Shown here piece by piece: positions 24,301-36,130 of a stretch of DNA of 64,000 nt. Origin of the DNA: Membranipora membranacea. Taxonomy: Eukaryota > Bryozoa > Gymnolaemata > Cheilostomatida > Membraniporidae. The stretch is from positions 27,091,387 through 27,155,386 of the forward strand of contig OU612069.1 in the NCBI GenBank assembly GCA_914767715.1, given 5' to 3'. The translations under genes and the position numbers were made by a program. Each line of letters opens with the position of its first letter. The first letter of the stretch is position 1. The notes under the pieces were generated by a model. The model was given only the letters and a program-made list of their open reading frames with translations, was not told the origin of the DNA and made no database searches.

Positions 24301-27300
24301 GGTAGATGAAGATTATCAGGTGATTTTGAAGGCTATGAAAGAGTGGTGGCCGAAAACAGTAAAGGGAGAGCTGAAGAAGGTGAAGGACAACATGGATCTT
24401 CTGAGTGAGAAAGACGGCATGATTTTCATGAACTCCAGACTGTACATTCTTACAGCAATGTGAGAGGACATGCTGCTGCGCTTACATTCCGGTCACCAGG
24501 GTATGGTCAAAACGTATCGCAGGAGTCAAGACTCGGTGTGGTGGCCGTCTATAAGAAAGGAGATTATTGAGATAGTAGGCGAATGCCCTATATTTATTAA
24601 ATTAAGACGAATGAGGAATCTTCCATTACACCAAACCGAGCTGCCAGAATCATCTTGGAGTCATGTAGCGTCAGATTTGTTCGAGTTTAGAGTGAAGGTT
24701 TACGCTTTATTTGTTGACTACTACTCCCGGTGGATTGAAGTAGTAGAGATGAGTGGAAAAACAGGGGCGGAATTGGCCAAGAGGTTAAAACCAGTTATTG
24801 CGAGGTACGGAGCCCCAGATAGGATAAGGATGGATAATGGCCCCAGTTATGCTTCTAAAGAGTGGATAGACTTGATGGAAGAAAATAGCACTATCCATGT
24901 TACTAGTAGCCCACACCATCATGAGGCTAACGGTCTGGCAAAGAAGAGTGTGGAGACAATTAAAGGACTTTAAAATAAGGAAGAATATAAGAATAAGGCC
25001 CTGATGGCATATCATACGACCCCACTAGAGAGCAGCTGCAGACCAGACGAGCTGCAATTAGGCAGGAGAATGCAGAACGAACTACCAATCTAGCATCAAA
25101 AGGCTTCTGAAACTGAGGGCTGAGACTGAGACACATTTTACTTTAATGGAGTGATAGAAGAGGAATTTTGACAAATCGAGGAGACCTATAGATTTTTAAG
25201 ATTCACAAGAGGGTCAGACAGTATGGGTGAAATAGTCACACAGACAAGGGCAAAAGAGGCATAGGGAAGTACAAGGCCGAAGAGCCTGATAGCTACTGGA
25301 TTGAGACAGACAAAAGACTTGTGAGAAGGACTAGGAAACAATTATGAATATTGCCGAAGGATGATACAGAAGGTGGTGATGAGAGTCAAGCAGATAAGGA
25401 CAACAACCGAGATCAAGAGAGAATAGAGATAGAACAGAATATCCAGTCACTACCCCTAGGCCACCAAGTTCAAGGAATGCTAAGAAGGTCGAAAACCCTG
25501 ATTATGCGTGGTACTAGAATCATTTGTGTTGGGTTGGAGGCATAGCAGAAGGAGTATAAGACAGGAAGGGAACACGTCAGTTAGGGACCTGAGAGAGAGT
25601 GCGTAGTATCAGCCAGGAAGGATAAAGGAGTGCGTAGTATTAGACAGGAAGGATAAAACAGTGCGTAGTATTAGCCAGGAAGGATAAAAGAGTAAGAAGA
25701 ATACCAGAATCAAGGTCTAAGGGATATTAGACAGGAACATTATAAATCGAACAGATGATTGAGATACTCAATGGAGGAGCACCCTGGAATCTTGACGTAT
25801 CAGACATTAGGCAGGAAGGTTGTACATCGCACAATAGAAACACTTATACACTATATGTAATTCTACTACCAGGACTTTTGTATGAATTATATTACCATCA
25901 ACAGCAACTATTAATAACAACATAGAAAGAGAGGAGAATGTAGGTTGCAGGTAGGCAGGTTGTAAATAAGGAAGGACAGATAATAGTGCTGCATAAGAAC
26001 TCGGGCTACATCCAGTAATGCGCAGAAAGGAGGCATTAACAAGCACGCTGTCTTAGAACACAAAGAAGTTGCACCAATACTGGACACCTCAGCATATCTC
26101 ATGTAAGTTTGAATACATTACACTGGGCATACAATATTTATAAATACATTTATTGATTATTCTAAGGGCAAACAAGTTATGTGTCAAACAAAATCAACCC
26201 CTTCTCTGCAATACTTCAATATGTCCATAACATGAGTCTTTAGACAATTGATGGAAAGGATTTGGGAAAATTTATGGTTGAGATGTATAAGCTGTTTGTG
26301 CCATATAACTTTCCTACTGGAAATATTACACTCTCCTAGAGTATATATTATGATGAGACTCTAGAGGAGAGAGTTGGGTTATAATGAACGCTGAGTTGGA
26401 TATGTATGAGCGACCTATTTCACCCTTTATTTTTGGCATGAATTGCTCACCGAAATATGTATTATTGTGCTAAGATCATCACTGTTGGCACTAATTTATA
26501 GAACCAAAAGATAGCAGGGAAATTTGCAACAATGGAGTTTTTATTTTACCGTTGTCAGTTACCAAGAAAAATGTGTTAGTCTGATGTTATTAATGTCCAA
26601 GAACTTATTAAATCATTAAAGTTACTAAACCCAACAGTAAATATATAGCCCAAGTGCTCAGATGGCTGCATGTGCATTTTGGTGGTATTAAATTATCAAA
26701 AATTGATGTTTGATAATAAAATGTCACAAACAACCAATTTAAGCAGTCTAAGCATTTAGACTGCATCCTCTGGATATATGCTGATGAGTAGAGATTATTT
26801 TTACCTGCTATGCAAATTAGTGCCTTACTGATTCCTGCAAACACCTGATTTATATCGACAGATGGCACGCTCATCAATCCTGCAAGCAGATTGAGATTGA
26901 ATGTTACCAAACACACTCAAGTTCAAGGGGAAAGATCAGTTTGTTAATACGAAATATAACACGGGTAAGATCATTAATGGGATAATTAAGTGTCGCATTC
27001 GACTTGGCAAGAATAAATCTGAAACAAACAGACAATGCAGATCACATTCTCCCTAAGTATGTTCAATTGATTTACAGCCGTTTTGAAATGTTTGTCCCCA
27101 TGATTCGACAAAAGGTGTCAATATACAGTGATATGCGTTTGGAATATTAAATGAACTTAGTAAGCTATTATAATATAACCTGCTGAAAGGAAGGTGATTC
27201 ATCTGTAAATTAATTAGGTCAACTTTTTGAACCGCTCCTCAAAACAAATTGATTAGTATGACTGATGACAAATGAGGTTGTAGACAATTGCAAAGCACTG

Positions 27301-30300
27301 CTGTCAGTGATATTGAACCCTGTAAATAGTGTCAGGTGCATTTGCAATGGAATTTGTCGATTTAAAATTTGAACAATTTTTGCAAAAATCATTTTGCTGA
27401 AAATTTTCAAATCATTTCAAATATGAAAGACCGGAAACAAACTATCATGTTGAGTGGACAAGTTTAAAAATTGAAAGTTTCTGAAGCAGGCTTGTTAAGG
27501 GTAAAAGATAATATGGTTTGTTGGTAAAGCAATGGGGAAATAAATAGAGGTTGGTGAGTAGAAGGAAGCTCAGTATGGGACAACCCTCAAACCACCACCT
27601 ACTCGTCGCATAATGAAATCCGTAAGTTGATCCAGCTATGTTTAACACATTGAAGAAACCATTTGATTTAAATTTATCAAGAATGTGCCTATTTAAAAAA
27701 AGTTCCTGAAACAAACCTTGCGTAGCTAGAGCAAATATAGTTGAGATTATGCAGAAGACTTGTCCCGTGACTATTCTATGTAGTAAGGATATTCTGATGC
27801 GGGTTTTACTGTTGATCAAAGCTGTCAGAATATATATTAATGGTATAGCGAGAAGACCTGTACCTTGGGCTATAGCATAATCTTTCATCTACGAAAACAT
27901 ATGTATGGAATGTTATTTGCTGCATTTAATGTTTGTGTCTGATGGCGTAGACAGAGAAACTGTCACAAAATTGATACATTTGTGTGACGAGTTTGAGAAT
28001 TCTGGTAGTCAGAGTTGAGCACTTTATATTTATAACATACAGCTTGTCTTCTAGAGCAGAGAAATAGCACTTTTAGGATTAATATCTGATTTTATTTGTC
28101 TAGTATGAATATTCACCATAACAACATCACCGATTAACTGTCTTTAGTATAATGTTTTGTATCTCGATGCTCTCACTATTTATATGTTGCAAAAACAAAG
28201 CTATTGGTATGATGGTGTAAATACAAAAACAAAGCTGATGAAATGATGATGAAATTACAAAAACAAAGCCGATGAAATCCCAGCTGTTTAGCTATTTAGC
28301 TATTTCGCTATTAGGCTATTTGGCTAGCACGAGTCATCTTTGTCACTGCACAGAATTTGTGACAACCCCCTATTTTAAGAGGAATTATCTTTAGATCATT
28401 TCTCACTCGATTAACAAAATTCTGAGTCAATTCTGCTTAGATTGTCTGCTATAGTCTGTTTTTCTTCCAGCTTCTTTCTTCCATCTGACTTTTCTTCCAT
28501 CTGACTTTTCTTCCATCTGACTTTCTTCCATCTGACCTTCTTTCAGATTTCACATGACTGACAGCAGCCCATCACATCTCCACATCTCAGATATAGTATG
28601 TTGTTCCTCACCACACATCTAGTCGTACATTCTTGTTTTTCCTTCACTTCCTGTGAGTTGAAGAAGCGTTCCAATGTTAAATTGTCTTTTTGTAGTTTGA
28701 TCATCTGATCCTTCTCAAGATTTAATGGTTTGGACATCGAGTCAATTGCCAGTGGTCTGCCTCCTGCCTTCGCCTTTCCAGCCTGTTCTCGAGTGGTGCC
28801 AGCACAATCCTTCCAGTTATCCAGCGGTTGGTCAGCATTCATAGCTCCATCCACGTTCCCGACAAGCAAATCATAGATTGTTTTCTTCATCACTGCAACC
28901 GTGGTGGTACCATTGTTGAAGGGTGAGCATACTGCAACTACTGCGCACTGAGCCTTCCTAAGACTTGCATCAGCTATCCACAGATAAACTGATTCTCCAG
29001 TTAGCTGCTGAGGTTGCACATACTTTGCATTGATCAAAATTCAGCTGCTTCCAGTGTCGCGTATCATTGTTGCATGCTTTCCATTTACTTATGCATAAAA
29101 TGTGACTGTAGCTCCATCTGTGCAGACAGCAAAGCTTATGTACTTTTGTCCATTTACTGTGATCTCTGTTGTCTCTCCTCCATTGACAGGGACATGGGTA
29201 CTTACAGCATCGTTCTGAACAATTGTAGTTTCAGCTGCCGCAGTGTGCACAGACCTCCCTTTGAGCCTGCTGCAGTCTTCTTACTTCTTTGTGGGCAGTT
29301 GCTAGCAATGTGTGTCTTCTCCTTACAAATGGAGCATGCCCCATCATTCTTACTTCCTTGTCAACCATCCCTGTTGTCTGGAGGTGGGTGTTCCGGCCAT
29401 TTTGTGTCGGCCCATTTTGCTTTAGCTATAGTTTTCTCCCTCGAGCTTGCAGGAAAAGAGATGCTGCATCACACATATCTGCACTGTTGTTATAACTATT
29501 TTGCCGCAAGTGAATAGCTAAGTCATCAGGACAAGATGAAATAAATTGGTCGTTTGACACAAGCTCCAGTAAGTCCTTTCCGCCAGAGAGTTCCATCCAC
29601 TTTTGCACATAAGTCATGATGCGAGTGTGGAGCTGGGCGGGGGATTCATCTTCATGAGCATCAACATCTCTCAGTTTCTTCATGTATCCTTCGTGTGTTA
29701 GATTGTACCGCTCCAATAAAGCCTCCTTGACTTTATTGTAGTTTTTGCGATCAGCGGTGACAATCGGATGTAAGCGTCTGTAGCCTTACCCCTCAAGTAC
29801 TGACTGAGGTGGAAGGGCCAGTCTCCTCTGTCCCAGTTACATCCTTCAGCAACCCATTCAAATCGTTCCAAGTAACTATCCATCTCGTCGACCTTCTCAT
29901 CGAAGAATGGCAGTTTTTGTTTGTTGGTTATCTCTAGTCTAGTGCTCTCATGTCATGAGTGCTCCAAACTTGTTTCCGACTTTAGCTTCTCCATCTTCAA
30001 TTCATGTAGTTGTGTTTTCTCTTCGGCTTCCTGTTCAGCTTTTATCCTTAGCTCCATCGCCTCCTTATCAGCTTTCACCTTCAGTTCCATCGCCTCCTGA
30101 TCCGCCTTTAGTTTCCGGTCCATCGCCTCCCGATCCGCCTCAACTCTTTCCTTATCCGCTTGAATTTTCATCTCCAACATTGCTTTTTCATTCTCCTGAG
30201 CCTGTTTTTGAGCGTCCTGTTTTGCTTTTCCTGTTTCAGCAATTACTCTCTGTGACTCGGGTTTTGCCTCTCGTTCTAGTCTACGTTCTTTTCACTCCTT

Positions 30301-33300
30301 TTGTTTTTCCTCATGTTCTCTATCTTTTTCCTCTTGAGCAGCAACTATGGGTAGGTTCTTTTCAATAAATGACGCGAGCTTGTCCTCTGTTAACCTAAGA
30401 TCCTTGCCCATCTGAGTTACTTTCTCCAACAACGCCATCTTTTAATCTGCTGCTGTTAGTATCCTGTGTGTGCCGATAAGTCAGTTGATCAGCTCCCTGT
30501 GTGCGACTGAGAATTCCCGGAGCAGCCCCCAATTGTCACAAAATTGATACTGGTAGTCAGAGTTGAACACTTTACATTTATAACATACAGCTTGTCTTCC
30601 AGAGCAGAGAAATAGCGGGTTTAGAATTATATCTGATTTTATGTGTCTAGTATGAATATTCACTAAAACAACATCACCGATTGACTGTCTTGAGTATAAT
30701 GTTTTGTATCTTGATGCTCTCACTATTTATATGATCCAAAAACAAAGCTATTGGTATGATGTTGAAATACAAAAACAAAGCTGATGAAATGATGATGAAA
30801 TTACAAAAACAAAGCCAATGAAATGATGATGATGATAATGATGCTATTTAGCTATTGGCTATTAGGCTAGCACAAGTCATCTTTGTCACTGCACATAATT
30901 TGTGACAGAAACTCAACGAAGAAAATCATTAGAATCAATCAAAAATCAAGAACTGAATCATTCACGCGATACACTATACGGATGTGACCGTGCTCAAATG
31001 ACCGTAGACGAATGATTATTGGGCCGTTCACTATGTGCCTTGATGACATCCCCGACCTACCTCAGTGTTGATGTGTGTATATTCTTGTGATGCATTTGGT
31101 GCAATGCTTGATTTGTTGTGCTCAGCGTCAATTTCCTAGATAGGAAAAAAGGTACTTCTGAAAATTGTGGTAGCTTGTCAATATAACATTGTAAATTCAG
31201 CTATTTCAGGAGTTGTCTCTCATCAAAGAGAGTGCTAAAAAGATGAGACCATGTGTTAGCCATTTAAGTAAAATCCTTCAGAATCATCCTCGGAGCAGAT
31301 CAAAACTTTGGGTCTGGCGGCCAGAGAAATTAGGATAGAATAGAATGGCAAAAATACTCTTTTGGTTACACTACCGTAATTCCATTTACCCGTTGATTCA
31401 GATGCTTAAAAACCATCTCCCTCTTAAAACATTGCTAAGCATGTGTCCTATGGTGAACAAAACCATGGAACCAAGAGTACCAAAGGGGTACAAGACTAGA
31501 TTGAAGTCTGTGTTTGTACAACGCTATTGAAGGAGTAAAACTTACATTTGTGAGACGAAGCAATGATATCGAGTAAGATGATGGCATCAGACAGATCAAT
31601 GCACAGAGAAACTTTGTTAGGTTAGCTCGCTCTTTAACTGCATACTCTGGGAAATCTCCTCCATTTCTGTGGAGAGCTGTTGACAGAAACCCATCATCCT
31701 CGTTTCTGTACCTATCATTGACATTTATTAGACTTATTACCCTCCAGAACACTAACATTCTGCGGTTGATGGTCTGTTGCCATGTCACCCTCAAATAAGG
31801 CTTCTCTAAGGCTACGGCAACAGAACATGATGGTCATCTATTCAATAATTCATAGACCACACAAAGATTTTTACACTGCAGTATATGCAATATAAAACAT
31901 CAGCTGTAGATTAACGAAATGGCCACAGATGTTTTAGACTTATTTACAAAATAATTCAATTTTGAAAGATACACTTGTTGTTTTCTGTGAACCAAATACT
32001 GATGGTAGATACCAACCGTTTATACAATGTTAATATTTTCTAAATGTGAAGCATGATTAATTAAGATGTGTGAGGGTGAGGACTGCTTACTTTCTCCGCT
32101 TCCACGCCTGCCTCCATATTCCTACACTATCCACAATAACACTCACATCTGGCCTGTATTCTTGAACAAGTTTCATACACATCACTGTAAAAGATGCACA
32201 CACACATATTTCCTCCAACTCCATTAAACATTATATATTTTTATCATTACAATAACCATAATTAATGGAATGATGAGTGAATGATCCCTTAATGTTGATT
32301 GAACACAAGGGGTTGAGTCATTATTTGTGGTGTTATTTATCTTTATCAAAGTTGAAGACACAATATGTAGTCATCAGGGTTTGGCTGCCAAGCCGTTCGA
32401 TAGAACTGGAACAAATTAATTACTCACCAACTATCAGAGTCAGAGTGCTAAGAGTTGTACATACATCGACAAATATGGCTGCGCTCAATGCCATATTGTT
32501 AAATTTCTGTTTGAACATATGGACTGAATTTTCAGGGTCCATTTCAGATAAGTTCAAATCGGTTGTGAGCACAAGCCAGAATGCCACAGATGCTAAATCC
32601 GCTAACTTCCACAACCAGTAATACAGGGTGTAGAGTTTTCTCACGTCAGCTCTGCTGGTCATCTGAATAAAAAAGCTGTAAATACATACTCCAAAGGAAT
32701 AAAAATTTACCAAGTTTTAGTATTTTGGAATCATGATGTTATTGCAAGTTTAAAGTGAATTACTACGCTTCCATTTGTAAACTGGTACAAACTATATGTC
32801 TCCTAATCAATGTGATGATCTTTTGTACGAAAGTTTTAGTCAGGGCAAGGCCAGGGAGTTGCATTTTGTAAAATTAAATAGGGCCCATATTGTGAATATT
32901 CAACAAATATTTACTAAAATAGGGTACCACCCAAAGTTAGAAGGATTCTAATAGTGCATGTCATGCAAGCACCTTGCATTGTCTTTCTGTACCTGATCTC
33001 CCACCAAAGCAGGAATGAGCGCTTGAATGGTTGACTGAGCTACAGCTATGAACATGGCTATTACGAGGTAAACTGATGATGCCTTGTCTACATCAAGGTC
33101 GCCCAGCAATAGAATAGGTGCAATAGAACAGTTTACTGTGGTTGTGATGTTTTCTGGTATCGCTGTACAATGTAATTTGTGTGGTAGCTCAAACAATACT
33201 CCCGACAAGTAGCTCGACCTGTTAAATCATAACAAATACCAAATGCCCTGCCTGGAAAACCGTCAATATCCATGATACTTGATGTGATGATAAATGATAA

Positions 33301-35458
33301 CTGATAAAATGACTGTGATGTGATATCCTGGGATCCTAACACATTTCATGCTGAACTTGCCACTTTTGATGTTAATTTAGGTTGATAACTAGAAAGATAG
33401 GTTTGAGGTATGTAACAATGTGCAGGCTGATGATGTTTGTATGACTTTGGATTCTAGACTAGACCAATATGGCTTCTATATGGTATGATATGGGGATTAC
33501 CACTGTATGTTTCTAACTTTATAGTTTGGGTTTGGATGCCGCTTTACCGTGACCTAGCTTGTTAGGAGAAAAATGCTTTCATTGGCCACCTGACTAAGCT
33601 AAGTTTAAAGCATCGCGACAACAATATCAGAGCCATCATGCAAGTCAGATGCAACCCCTAAAAGGCGACCTGTATTCATACCCGATCCAAATTAGCAAGG
33701 AGCAAGATGGAAGCATTATGGATTTTCTTATCCAAGCATCAGAAATCAGTCCGCCAATGAAGGAGCCGACATAAATCACAGTGAAAGAAAATATGTGGAT
33801 CACCGTCACCCTACAAAGATATATAAGAGTATTTTGTTCATTCGGTATATGATTATTGACATTGAAGGCTCTGGGGAGTATCTAACTTCAATATATAGAT
33901 TATTTATGCTTTTTGACGTATTTGTGACCAACCTGTGAGGAAAAATGACCTGAAGCAGAAGACAGTGCTGATTTTGTTTATTAGATAATTTTCATTTCGG
34001 AATCCAATTCAGTCTGCTAGAAAAAAATGTTTGCTTGCTCAAACTGTACCAAAAGCCCTGTTAATCTATTCTAAGAATTTTTGACAATGACACTTTGTCT
34101 ATGTCAAATTTATTTCTCCGTTTACTTCTATGGATTGCATTCGGATATTATTTCTAGCATTCATAACCCTGATAGTCAGCTATTTAATTTTCTCTTTACC
34201 GATGTTTAGTGCCTTTATATGTTTTAATATGAGAATTCAGCAAATAAAATACAGATATAAAATGGCTGGAAGGGAACGAACCATAAGTTGTAAATAAAGT
34301 TGACGGTGGAAAATTTATTTGCTTGATTAAAAAATACCACCTTAAATTATCCGCTTCAAGCACTGATATATACTTAATTATACTGATATATACTTTATAA
34401 TTATACTGATATATAATTATACTGATATATACTGAATTCATATCAATGGCTTCAAGTTATATTGACTTTAGTACTTTAGACTGATTTTGGTGATTATGAG
34501 GTTATGTTTGAGATTAAGATTGACTGCTGTACCAAAATCCTTAGTGTGATTAGCCAACACAACAAGGAAGTTTTAAAATAACATTAACTAGATTACATAC
34601 TGATATTCTTGTCTTTTCTAGTGTCTGCAAAGCACACATTATTGTATAACCCACTTCAGCGCTTGAGAAATTATTTCTCAATGAAATTCATGCAAATCCA
34701 AGGCACCATGGACTAGGCTGTGAACAAGGAGGGGTTTGGAACTGAAAGGAGTTTAGCATGAAAAGGCAGTGGAATTGTTTGATCGACAAAGATTGATCCA
34801 CTTGCATAAATGTTGCACCGCTTCGCTAAAAGAAAAACCCTTGCACTTGTTTTGATGTACAGCCAGCCGACAATACAGAGCTTAACCTGAAGAGTTAGTT
34901 TCTAGATCTCAGCCTCTAACAAACAAACAATGAGTTTTACTAGGAATGTAACTCCTAGGCAGCAAAAACACAGGTGACTCTTACTGAGTCAAAAGACTGC
35001 ATAGTCCACAATTTTAAACCCAGCTATTCAAGAATAAGCCTTAGGGTATAAAACTGTAGGTTGTTATGAAAATATGGTCATCTTCTGTCCAGTTTTCCTC
35101 ATTATTTTCTGTGCCCAGTTCTAGCAAGATTAAGTAAAGAATAGCTCGGTCTTACTCACCTTTGGATGAAGACAGTTTGCTGTGAGGTGTCAGTGTGAGC
35201 CATCAATGGATCATACAGCAGAATAATAAATGGAAGCCAGGTAACCAGAGTCCTGAGGGCCATGAATCGACAGAAATCGGACATTATGAGTCCCCATACA
35301 GCTAGTTTTTGGGTTTTGTTCTGGCCAAAGTCACATAATATAGAGTTGAAGTTGAACGTTCCTCGTCTACTGACACTCTCTCTGTTTACAATATTTTCAC
35401 CCTGAGCATTGTTATTCACAGGAATATACTCTTCCTCTGATGCTGTTGACATTACCAC
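21303..35458 (-). CDS. POT/SLC15-like transporter gene 2 (complete, 10 exons, 567 codons)
   Basis: Exons on the minus strand: 35458-35160, 33810-33682, 33218-32993, 32662-32428, 32184-32091, 31711-31546, 31135-31061, 27888-27717, 26879-26805 and 21535-21303. They total 1704 nt, divisible by three, with every GT/AG border and phase consistent and no internal stop. The protein starts with a cytoplasmic tail (MSTASEEEY...), then TM1 ([17 protein letters not shown]), the loop motif [16 protein letters not shown], extracellular NIT sequon loops, and the C-terminal [19 protein letters not shown]. The 25-residue exon 31135-31061 is a hydrophilic loop (NKS, NAS). Start: first ATG; the second ATG, two codons on, matches the paralogous fragment at 35894. 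Introns carry an LTR element and a gypsy element. Likely an active peptide-type transporter; substrate inferred only. Confidence 0.8.
22093..22611 (+). pseudogene. Gypsy gag C-terminal part
   Basis: A 172-codon frame with a basic RG-rich stretch ([14 protein letters not shown]) and two degenerate zinc knuckles (CGGHDYKSC and [12 protein letters not shown]). The capsid part is missing upstream. It leads into the protease region at 22684 in another frame. Confidence 0.6.
22911..23719 (+). pseudogene. Gypsy reverse transcriptase remnant
   Basis: Two frames (22911-23207 and 23300-23719) separated by a frameshift. They cover the fingers ([20 protein letters not shown]), the palm ([11 protein letters not shown] with a catalytic D), the box [11 protein letters not shown], and the connection ([13 protein letters not shown]). 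The FRMPFG-type segment is altered. Confidence 0.75.
24227..24973 (+). pseudogene. Gypsy integrase remnant
   Basis: Frames 24227-24463 and 24470-24973, broken by one stop. The zinc-binding segment [10 protein letters not shown]..., the catalytic D of ASDLFEF, the D of RMDNGPSY, and the E of [13 protein letters not shown] are visible. A stop follows GL at 24973. It is the terminal domain of the element described above. Confidence 0.75.
25589..25693 (+). repeat. Three tandem ~31-bp units
   Basis: The motif gtgcgtagtat followed by agccaggaaggataaa recurs three times with small changes. It lies in the 3' part of the gypsy element, probably in or near its 3' LTR. Confidence 0.6.
27961..28364 (-). 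repeat. LTR (3' LTR in element orientation)
   Basis: 404 bp, starting tgtcacaaaattg and ending tttgtgaca. It carries repeats of 'acaaaaacaaagc' and gctattt. It begins only 73 bp from the gene 2 exon at 27888. Confidence 0.8.
28478..28548. repeat. Four tandem ~19-bp units
   Basis: cttccatctgactttt repeated four times with slight variation. It lies at the point where the pol region of the LTR element is missing. Confidence 0.7.
28543..30438 (-). pseudogene. Gag-protease polyprotein of the LTR element (decayed)
   Basis: Reads from ATG at 30438 through several frames: a Glu/Lys-rich coiled coil with ~11-residue repeats around ADKEAMEL (30180-29953), a capsid-like segment ([17 protein letters not shown]... 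and [17 protein letters not shown], 29883-29426), the knuckle [14 protein letters not shown] (~29345-29300), then DTGSS at ~29055 followed by a stop, and a protease/linker frame 29037-28543. The linker segment LTLERFF...[10 protein letters not shown] precedes RT in complete relatives; here four ~19-bp repeats (cttccatctgactttt) and the 3' LTR follow directly. Confidence 0.75.
30534..30907 (-). repeat. LTR (5' LTR in element orientation)
   Basis: 374 bp, the partner of 27961-28364, lacking about 25 bp present in the other near 'ttgatac'. It is immediately followed, in element orientation, by the primer-binding site. Confidence 0.8.
34355..34442. repeat. AT-rich tandem repeat
   Basis: Four imperfect units of 'actgatatatacttaatt' type in the gene 2 intron between exons 35160 and 33810. 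No other function is visible. Confidence 0.55.
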
Positions 35459-35893
35459 ACCTGCTTGACAAAAACTAGTGCTAAGACCCTAGAGTGAGCA
35501 GTCAACGCCAGCCAGTTGTAAAGTGGTAAGAGGCTGATAAGTGCACCAAGCCATGTGATTTTAATTTGATAAGTTATCATGCTAGATGATCATTGTTATA
35601 GTTTCATACAATGTCTATCTTTACTTTGATAATACCAATATCAAATACCCCTGTCGATTGTATACAAATACAAGCATGTGCAGGGAAAGATAAGCTATCA
35701 GAGTTGATTGTTCAAAGTAAATTTTCACAACGTACAGTCATTATTTCTGACAACCTTGGCCATACTAGAGTAGATAGGACCGTCGGTGAGTATTAACACA
35801 CTGATTAAGCATATGAGTAATGCTGAATCTTGCCAATCATCAGGTGATCGTGCAACCTGATCAACACATTTCAAGCTAAAACCATCTAGGAGC
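35459..35893. promoter_or_regulatory. Putative divergent 5' region between gene 2 and a + strand paralog fragment
   Basis: About 430 bp separates the gene 2 start codon (minus strand) from the start of a paralogous exon 1 on the plus strand, so promoters for both should lie here. No core promoter motif could be assigned with confidence. Confidence 0.3.
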
Positions 35894-36130
35894 ATGAATA
35901 ATTATGACAGGATGAGCACGGCCTCAACATCTGGTGGAGATTTCACACCAGAGAAGACTCAGAGACAAGCTATTGCTGGCATACTTTTATGTGAGCTCTT
36001 CAGAAATACTGCTACAAGATCTATGATAATCTGGACACATCAGATGTTCCGCTCAATGAAAAATGAGCATTGTTAGGACTGTTTTCTTGTTTTTCTCTGT
36101 TTGAGCACCAACCTGATACTGCTGTGACAG
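35894..36130 (+). pseudogene. POT/SLC15-like exon-1 fragment plus exon-5-like remnant
   Basis: The frame at 35894 begins MNNYDRMSTAS and continues TQRQAIAGILLCELFRNTATRS, aligning with exon 1 of gene 2 (MSTAS... and [22 protein letters not shown]). It ends in a stop at ~36075 without the rest of TM2. At 36103-36125 'gagcaccaacctgatactgctgt' matches the start of the 94-nt exon of gene 3 (REHRPDTAV). The intervening exons are gone, so this is a deletion-derived relic, head-to-head with gene 2. Confidence 0.6.

Larger units (their letters stand above)
21800..26122 (+). mobile_element. Decayed Ty3/gypsy LTR retrotransposon
   Basis: The LTR 3' ends share catatctcatgtaagtttga (ends at 21850 and 26122). 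A PBS-like tggtgccagaag follows directly at 21851. In order: gag tail with two degenerate CCHC knuckles (22400-22570), retropepsin core [11 protein letters not shown] (22684-22720), RT (22911-23719; catalytic box reads MMDD), RNase H (23730-24220, several frames) and integrase (24227-24973) with the zinc-binding HH/CC region, its second Cys replaced (CPIF), and the DDE core MDNGPSY...HHHEANG. Numerous stops and frameshifts make it inactive. LTR 5' limits are not resolvable because only the last ~35 bp match. It lies antisense in the last intron of transporter gene 2. Confidence 0.8.
27961..30907 (-). mobile_element. LTR retrotransposon lacking RT and integrase, intact TSD
   Basis: LTRs lie at 27961-28364 and 30534-30907, each TGTCACA...TGTGACA, differing mainly by a ~25-bp indel. 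The 5-bp duplication gaaac flanks both ends (27956-27960, 30908-30912). On the minus strand the 5' LTR is followed at once by ggggctgctccggga, close to a tRNA-Pro primer site, and the 3' LTR is preceded by a purine tract (aaaatagggggt). The body encodes gag from 30438 (coiled coil, capsid-like region, CCHC knuckle), protease with DTGSS, and a linker; RT, RNase H and integrase are missing. It lies in the same orientation as host gene 2, in an intron. Confidence 0.85.

Noticed and set aside
28150-28320. CRISPR-like array of gctattt/aaacaaagc repeats
   Set aside because: Short irregular repeats within an LTR of a eukaryotic retroelement, repeated in the partner LTR.
29955-30368. Plus-strand proline-rich 137-codon frame
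   Set aside because: Antisense shadow of the coiled-coil gag region of the LTR element.
35611-35796. 61-codon frame between the facing transporter exon 1 sequences
   Set aside because: No domain, no paralog in the window, and located where 5' flanking DNA is expected.
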